NCBI GenBank assembly: GCA_964474635.1
Contig: CAYYTT010000041.1
Location: forward strand, 1-25,730
DNA: 25,730 nt
From: CAYUYV01 sp964474635
Lineage (GTDB): Bacteria > Pseudomonadota > Alphaproteobacteria > JAJFIK01
Direction of reading: 5' to 3'
The first letter of the stretch is position 1. Each line of letters starts with the position of its first letter. The notes beneath the pieces were generated by a model. It did not search any database and was not told where the DNA came from. It was given only the letters and a program-made list of their open reading frames with translations. Position numbers and translations under genes: made by a program. Of the stretch, positions 21,641 through 25,730 are shown piece after piece.

Positions 21641-21669
21641 CTTGTGTCTGACGATCCGGTGCCCACATA
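21641..21669 (+). promoter_or_regulatory. Possible heat-shock (sigma32-like) promoter of clpB
   Basis: CTTGTG (21641-21646) and CCCACATA (21662-21669) are 15 bases apart, roughly like the sigma32 arrangement CTTGAA..CCCCATNT, about 100 bases before clpB. The -10 match is poor. clpB is a classical RpoH target, which raises the prior. Confidence 0.3.
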
Positions 21670-21775
21670 CCAATCGATCTCGAGCCACGATGGGCGAGAT
21701 GACATGTGATGTGGGGACCCGTCCTGGCCGCACATGGCAGGACGATCGGGTTCCCAGGGTCCAATGGGGACGCCA

Positions 21776-24358
21776 ATGGAATTTGACACCTACACGGACC
21801 GCGCCCGCGGTTTCATTCAATCGGCGCAGGGACTGGCCTTGCGCTCTGGTCATCAAAGGCTCACGCCTGAACACCTTCTGAAGGTTCTGCTCGACGATGA
21901 GGATGGCCTTGCCGCCAATCTCATTTCAGCGGCCGGCGGACGGCCCGCCGATGCGCTTTCCCAAACCGAACAGGCGCTCGCCAAACTGCCTAAGGTGGAG
22001 GGAGCCGGCGCGGGCCAGATTTATCTGGCGCCTGCCACGGCAAGTGTTTTCGATGAGGCTCAGAAACGCGCCAAACAGGCCGGTGACAGCTACGTCACCG
22101 CTGAACGGCTTTTACTGGCCATTGCCATAGGCAAGGACGGGGAGGCGGCCTCCGCCCTTTCCAAGGCCGGCGTGACACCCCAGGGGCTCGACGAGGCGAT
22201 CCGCACCATGCGTAAAGGACGCACCGCCGACACGGCATCGGCCGAGGAGGGTTTTGAGGCCCTCAAAAAATATGCCCGGGATCTGACGGCCGTGGCGCGC
22301 GAGGGTAAGCTTGACCCGGTGATCGGCCGTGACGAGGAAATCCGCCGTACGATCCAGGTGCTCTCCCGCCGCACCAAAAACAATCCCGTACTGATCGGTG
22401 AGCCGGGGGTTGGCAAGACGGCCATTGCCGAAGGTCTCGCCTTGCGCATCGTCAATGGGGACGTCCCCGAATCCCTCAAGAACAAGCGCCTGCTCGCCCT
22501 CGATCTGGGCGCGCTCATTGCGGGCGCGAAGTTCCGCGGTGAATTCGAGGAACGGCTGAAGGCCGTGCTCCAGGAGATCACCTCGGCCGAGGGCGAAATC
22601 GTGCTCTTTATTGACGAAATGCACACCCTGGTCGGCGCGGGCAAGGCGGATGGGGCCATGGACGCCTCCAATCTGCTCAAGCCCGCCCTGGCGCGGGGCG
22701 AGCTGCACTGTGTCGGCGCGACGACGCTCGATGAGTATCGCAAACATGTGGAAATGGACGCGGCCCTTGCCCGCCGGTTCCAGCCTGTGTTCGTCAGTGA
22801 GCCGACGGTTGAGGATACGATTTCGATCCTGCGGGGTCTGAAGGAAAAATACGAACTGCACCACGGCGTGCGCATCGCCGACGGTGCCCTCGTGGCCGCG
22901 GCGACGTTGTCGAACCGCTACATCTCGGACCGGTTTCTGCCCGACAAGGCCATCGACCTGATGGATGAGGCCGCGAGCCGGNNNNNNNNNNCGCTCGATG
23001 AACTCGACCGGCGGATCATCCAGCTCAAGATTGAGCAGGAAGCCGTCAAGCGTGAGACCGATGCGGCCTCCCGTGACCGGGCGGCGCGCCTTGCCGAGGA
23101 AATCGCGGATCTGGAGGAAAAATCCGCCAGCCTGACGGCCCGTTGGCAGGCCGAGAAGGATCAAATTGGGGCGGCCCATACCCTGACCGAGCGCCTCGAC
23201 CAGGCGCGCATGGAGCTGGAACAGGTCCAGCGCTCCGGCGACCTGGCCCGGGCCGGGGAACTCGCCTATGGCGTCATTCCGGATCTGGAGCGTCAACTGG
23301 ATGCCCTGGTCGATGACGTGCAAGGGCCGGGCCTCGTCGATGAGACGGTGACGGAAGATCATGTGGCCGGCATTGTCTCGCGTTGGACCGGTATCCCGGT
23401 GGAGCGCATGCTCGAGGGGGAGCGGGACAAGCTGCTGCGCATGGAAGACGTGCTCCATGCCCGTGTGGTGGGCCAGGAAGAAGCGGTGCGCGCGGTGGCC
23501 CATGCGGTGCGCCGGGCCCGGGCGGGTCTTGCCGATCCGGCGCGGCCCATCGGGTCGTTCCTGTTTCTGGGGCCCACGGGTGTGGGTAAGACGGAATTGA
23601 CCAAGGCCCTGGCCGGTTTTCTGTTCGACGACGACCAGGCCATCGTGCGGCTCGATATGTCGGAATATATGGAAAAACATTCCGTAGCCCGGCTGATCGG
23701 GGCGCCTCCGGGTTATGTGGGCTATGAGGAAGGCGGCGCGTTGACCGAGGCGGTGCGCCGGCGGCCCTATCAGGTCATCCTGTTCGACGAGATCGAGAAG
23801 GCCCATGGGGACGTCTTCAATGTTTTGCTCCAGGTGCTCGATGATGGACGGCTGACGGACGGGCAGGGGCGGACGGTGGATTTCCGCAACACACTGATCA
23901 TCCTCACGTCCAATCTGGGGGCGGAGCATCTGGCGGCCCTGCCCGAGGGAGCGGACACGAGCGATGCGCGCGAGGCCGTCATGGGGCGGGTCCAGGCCCA
24001 TTTCCGGCCTGAGTTCCTGAACCGGCTCGACGAAATCCTGCTCTTCCGGCGCCTGCGGCGCGAGGACATGGCGCGGATCGTCGACATTCAGATCTCGCAG
24101 TTGGGTGCGCGTCTGGCGGCTCGCGGCATCTCGCTCCACCTTGATGCGGCGGCCCGCGACTGGCTGGCGGATCAAGGCTATGACCCGGTCTATGGGGCAC
24201 GGCCCCTGCGCCGGGTGATTCAGAGAACGCTCCAGGATCCGTTGGCGGAGAAAATCCTTGCGGGCGACATCGAAGACGCCAGCCCCGTGACGGTGAGCGT
24301 CGATGGCGGGGCCCTAAAGGTGCAATCGGTCTCGGGCGAGGCCCGCAAGGCCGGTTGA
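21776..24358 (+). CDS. clpB: ATP-dependent chaperone ClpB (protein disaggregase)
   Basis: Hexameric AAA+ disaggregase working with DnaK to rescue heat-aggregated proteins. The N-domain (about 1-145) begins MEFDTYTDRARGFIQSAQ, the usual alphaproteobacterial start, so ATG 21776 is preferred to earlier in-frame ATGs at 21734 and 21764. NBD1 has Walker A GEPGVGKT (208-215), Walker B VLFIDEMHTLVGAG and the arginine-finger segment ALARRFQPV. The coiled-coil middle domain (LDELDRRIIQLKIEQEAVKR, then RWQAEKDQI) is present, which separates ClpB from ClpA and ClpC. NBD2 has GPTGVGKTE, VILFDEIEKAH and the sensor-2 GARPLRRVIQ. 860 codons as written, including 10 N at 22982-22991. Related proteins have about ten residues (RMQVDSKPE-like) where only three fit, so the true protein is probably about seven residues longer. 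Confidence 0.96.
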   Translation: MEFDTYTDRARGFIQSAQGLALRSGHQRLTPEHLLKVLLDDEDGLAANLISAAGGRPADALSQTEQALAKLPKVEGAGAGQIYLAPATASVFDEAQKRAKQAGDSYVTAERLLLAIAIGKDGEAASALSKAGVTPQGLDEAIRTMRKGRTADTASAEEGFEALKKYARDLTAVAREGKLDPVIGRDEEIRRTIQVLSRRTKNNPVLIGEPGVGKTAIAEGLALRIVNGDVPESLKNKRLLALDLGALIAGAKFRGEFEERLKAVLQEITSAEGEIVLFIDEMHTLVGAGKADGAMDASNLLKPALARGELHCVGATTLDEYRKHVEMDAALARRFQPVFVSEPTVEDTISILRGLKEKYELHHGVRIADGALVAAATLSNRYISDRFLPDKAIDLMDEAASRXXXXLDELDRRIIQLKIEQEAVKRETDAASRDRAARLAEEIADLEEKSASLTARWQAEKDQIGAAHTLTERLDQARMELEQVQRSGDLARAGELAYGVIPDLERQLDALVDDVQGPGLVDETVTEDHVAGIVSRWTGIPVERMLEGERDKLLRMEDVLHARVVGQEEAVRAVAHAVRRARAGLADPARPIGSFLFLGPTGVGKTELTKALAGFLFDDDQAIVRLDMSEYMEKHSVARLIGAPPGYVGYEEGGALTEAVRRRPYQVILFDEIEKAHGDVFNVLLQVLDDGRLTDGQGRTVDFRNTLIILTSNLGAEHLAALPEGADTSDAREAVMGRVQAHFRPEFLNRLDEILLFRRLRREDMARIVDIQISQLGARLAARGISLHLDAAARDWLADQGYDPVYGARPLRRVIQRTLQDPLAEKILAGDIEDASPVTVSVDGGALKVQSVSGEARKAG
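22982..22991. other. Ten-base N run inside clpB
   Basis: Ten N after ...EAASR and before (A)LDELDRR. The reading frame is kept across it. Homologues carry a segment about 21 bases longer here, so the run is probably a minimum-size gap rather than a measured one. Confidence 0.9.
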
Positions 24359-24383
24359 TCTCCCGCCTGTCTTTCTCACGCAT

Positions 24384-24444
24384 CGGGCTCACACACACCG
24401 GGCCCACACAAACCGGGCCCACACACCGGGCCCACACACCGGGG
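24384..24444. repeat. Short tandem repeat of CGGGCCCACACAC downstream of clpB
   Basis: Four copies of CGGGcCCACACAc, period 13 to 15 bases with small length changes in the CA run, begin about 25 bases after the clpB stop. No function is evident. Confidence 0.75.
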
Positions 24445-24458
24445 AAGGCGGTGAGCGG

Positions 24459-24496
24459 GAAAAGAACGGGGCCGTGGTCAAAACCATCGCGGCCCC
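24459..24496 (-). terminator. Probable intrinsic terminator of the M23 peptidase gene
   Basis: GGGGCCG-TGGT (24468-24478) pairs with ACCA..CGGCCCC (24483-24496) with a three-base bulge and a four-base loop. On the minus strand the stem is followed by TTCTTTT. It lies about 60 bases after the M23 stop, between the convergent clpB and M23 genes. Confidence 0.55.
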
Positions 24497-24558
24497 CCAC
24501 CGCATCTCCCGTGGCATGATCAATGATGAATGCCTAAAAGGCAGGGTCAGGGTGCGGG

Positions 24559-25730
24559 TCAGGGGCCGCTGCTCGCGGACGCAAGTTCCCGTTGGGACAG
24601 GGACCGGGCATTGCGACGCTGCCGCTCCACGGCCTCCACATGCACACGGAAGCGTTCCAATGTCTTGCCCGTGAGGCGCCGCCCTGTGGGCACGCGCATG
24701 GACATGGGGTTCATGGGCCGCGCATTCTTGCGCACTTCATAATGGAGATGCGGCCCGGTCGCCCAGCCCGTTGACCCCACATAACCGATCACATCGCCCT
24801 GGGAGATCCTGCGACCACGGCGGATACCCTTGCCGATGCGGTGCATATGGGCGTAGCGGGTTTCGAATCCGTTGCTGTGCTTGATCTTGACCACATTGCC
24901 ATAGCCGCGCTGGCGCCCGGCGAAACTGATCCGGCCATTGCCGGCCGCGTAGATGCGGGTGCCCCGGGGCGCGGCGAAATCCACCCCATTGTGGCTGCGC
25001 CACTGTTTCTTGATGGGGTGGAACCGGCGGCCAAAGCGCGAGGAAATGCGTGTGGCGTCAACGGGCGTGCGCATCAGGAACTGGCGCACACTCTGCCCGT
25101 CCCGGTCGAAGTAATCGGGACGGCCGTCATCATCCGGAATAAATCGGAAAAGCTCGTGGGTCTTGCCGGAGGTGGTCAGGGATGCGAACTGAATATCGCC
25201 CGACTTCACCGGCTCACCGGTCGTGTTGAGAAATTCCGTGTACAGGATTTCAAACGTATCGCCGGGCCGGATGCTGCGCTGGAAATCGACCGCGTAGGCC
25301 AGGATCTGGGCAAAGCTACCGGTCACCGCATTGGGAATGCCTTCACTTTGCGCGGCGGCATAAAGGCTTGAGTTGATCTGCCCTTCGCCCCGGGCAAGGC
25401 GGGTTTCAAGCTCGTGGCGGACGTCGCGGGCGGTGAAGCCGCGATCCTCGTCGCGCGTAATTGCGATTTCCCTGTCCACATCGATCTGGATGCGCAGGCC
25501 CATGAGATCCGTGGCCATGGGCGCCTTCACGCCGGCGTTCGCGGCCGGGCTGCGCAAGGCGAGGGGTTCGTTGAATTGCGAGAGCGGGGAGCCGGGCTCC
25601 AGCATGGGCGCCGGACTGTGCAGGACCATGACGGTCATGGTATGGCCCGCCTTCAGGCGCCGCGGATTGAAGACAGGCTTCAGGGCTTCGACGCAGGCAT
25701 AGGCTTCGCGGCGGGCAATACCTGCCCCGG
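24559..25730 (-). CDS. M23 family metallopeptidase (LytM/OapA-like), N-terminus beyond window
   Basis: At least 390 residues of a zinc peptidoglycan endopeptidase; the frame is open to the right edge, so the true start is outside. The visible N-terminal part (GIARREAYACVEALKPVFNP, RRLKAGHTMTVMVLHS) resembles the OapA/LysM-like region before many M23 domains. A middle region (about 24-225) includes SLYAAAQSEGIPNAVTGSFA, DFQRSIRPGDTFEILYTEF and ISSRFGRRFHPI. The catalytic domain has both zinc-binding motifs, HxxxD in HNGVDFAAPRGTRIYAAGNG and HxH in TGPHLHYEVRKNARPMNP, plus YAHM. All ligands are intact, so it is an active hydrolase rather than an EnvC-type activator. A basic tail of about 45 residues follows. 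It is convergent with clpB. The frame could be read from an ATG at 25638, but upstream codons are clearly part of the protein. Confidence 0.93.
   Translation of the reverse strand, partial: GAGIARREAYACVEALKPVFNPRRLKAGHTMTVMVLHSPAPMLEPGSPLSQFNEPLALRSPAANAGVKAPMATDLMGLRIQIDVDREIAITRDEDRGFTARDVRHELETRLARGEGQINSSLYAAAQSEGIPNAVTGSFAQILAYAVDFQRSIRPGDTFEILYTEFLNTTGEPVKSGDIQFASLTTSGKTHELFRFIPDDDGRPDYFDRDGQSVRQFLMRTPVDATRISSRFGRRFHPIKKQWRSHNGVDFAAPRGTRIYAAGNGRISFAGRQRGYGNVVKIKHSNGFETRYAHMHRIGKGIRRGRRISQGDVIGYVGSTGWATGPHLHYEVRKNARPMNPMSMRVPTGRRLTGKTLERFRVHVEAVERQRRNARSLSQRELASASSGP

Noticed and set aside
22112..24175. 687-residue minus-strand frame antisense to clpB
   Set aside because: Mirror of the clpB codon pattern; no recognisable motif.

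Overview
The window is a high-GC chromosomal segment of an alphaproteobacterium. This is inferred from gene order: ubiG divergent from lysC, then ptsP, a RodZ-like membrane HTH gene, ispG, prfA, prmC, a DUF4167 gene, clpB and an M23 peptidase gene, an order I recall from many Alphaproteobacteria, especially Rhodospirillales-like genomes. The genus cannot be named. No phage, transposase, CRISPR array, tRNA or rRNA gene was seen. The assembly has five runs of N: four of exactly 100 (placeholder gaps) and one of 10 inside clpB.

Layout. 1-520 (-): start of an FAD-linked oxidase. 761-1978 (+): secreted endonuclease/exonuclease/phosphatase-fold hydrolase. 2059-2478 (-): small Xre-type regulator with its own sigma70-like promoter. 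2998-3819 (+): SapC-family protein. 4028-5788 (+): long-form signal peptide peptidase SppA, closed by a near-perfect terminator. 5914-6416: tandem array of a 128-bp unit carrying a terminator hairpin, broken by an N gap. 6418-6960 (-): small lipoprotein. 7133-7963 (-): ubiG. 8040-8699: repeat-rich spacer with a gap. 8700-12277 (+): lysC and ptsP, overlapping by 4 bases. 12296-15426 (+): RodZ-like protein with an unusually long acidic N-terminal part, split by a gap. 15714-18868 (+): ispG, prfA, prmC. 18869-19810: long hairpin-rich spacer. 19811-20338 (+): DUF4167 protein. 20683-21594 (+): lysozyme-like lipoprotein. 21776-24358 (+): clpB. 24559-25730 (-): M23 metallopeptidase, cut by the window edge.

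How the genes work together. The central block is housekeeping: ubiquinone (ubiG) and isoprenoid (ispG) synthesis, aspartate-family amino acids (lysC) with the nitrogen-PTS enzyme I (ptsP), translation termination (prfA with prmC, which methylates RF1) and protein disaggregation (clpB). The flanks lean to the envelope: SppA, two lipoproteins, a lysozyme-like enzyme, an M23 peptidase and the RodZ-like protein.

No gene set here amounts to a clearly new biological system. The least explained material is non-coding or low-complexity: the terminator-bearing 128-bp array, a regular array of CCA..TGG repeats just before lysC, mutually exclusive hairpins before ispG, the structured 942-bp spacer before the DUF4167 gene, and the giant acidic extension of the RodZ-like protein. 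Several of these coincide with assembly gaps, so they are also the places where the sequence is least certain.
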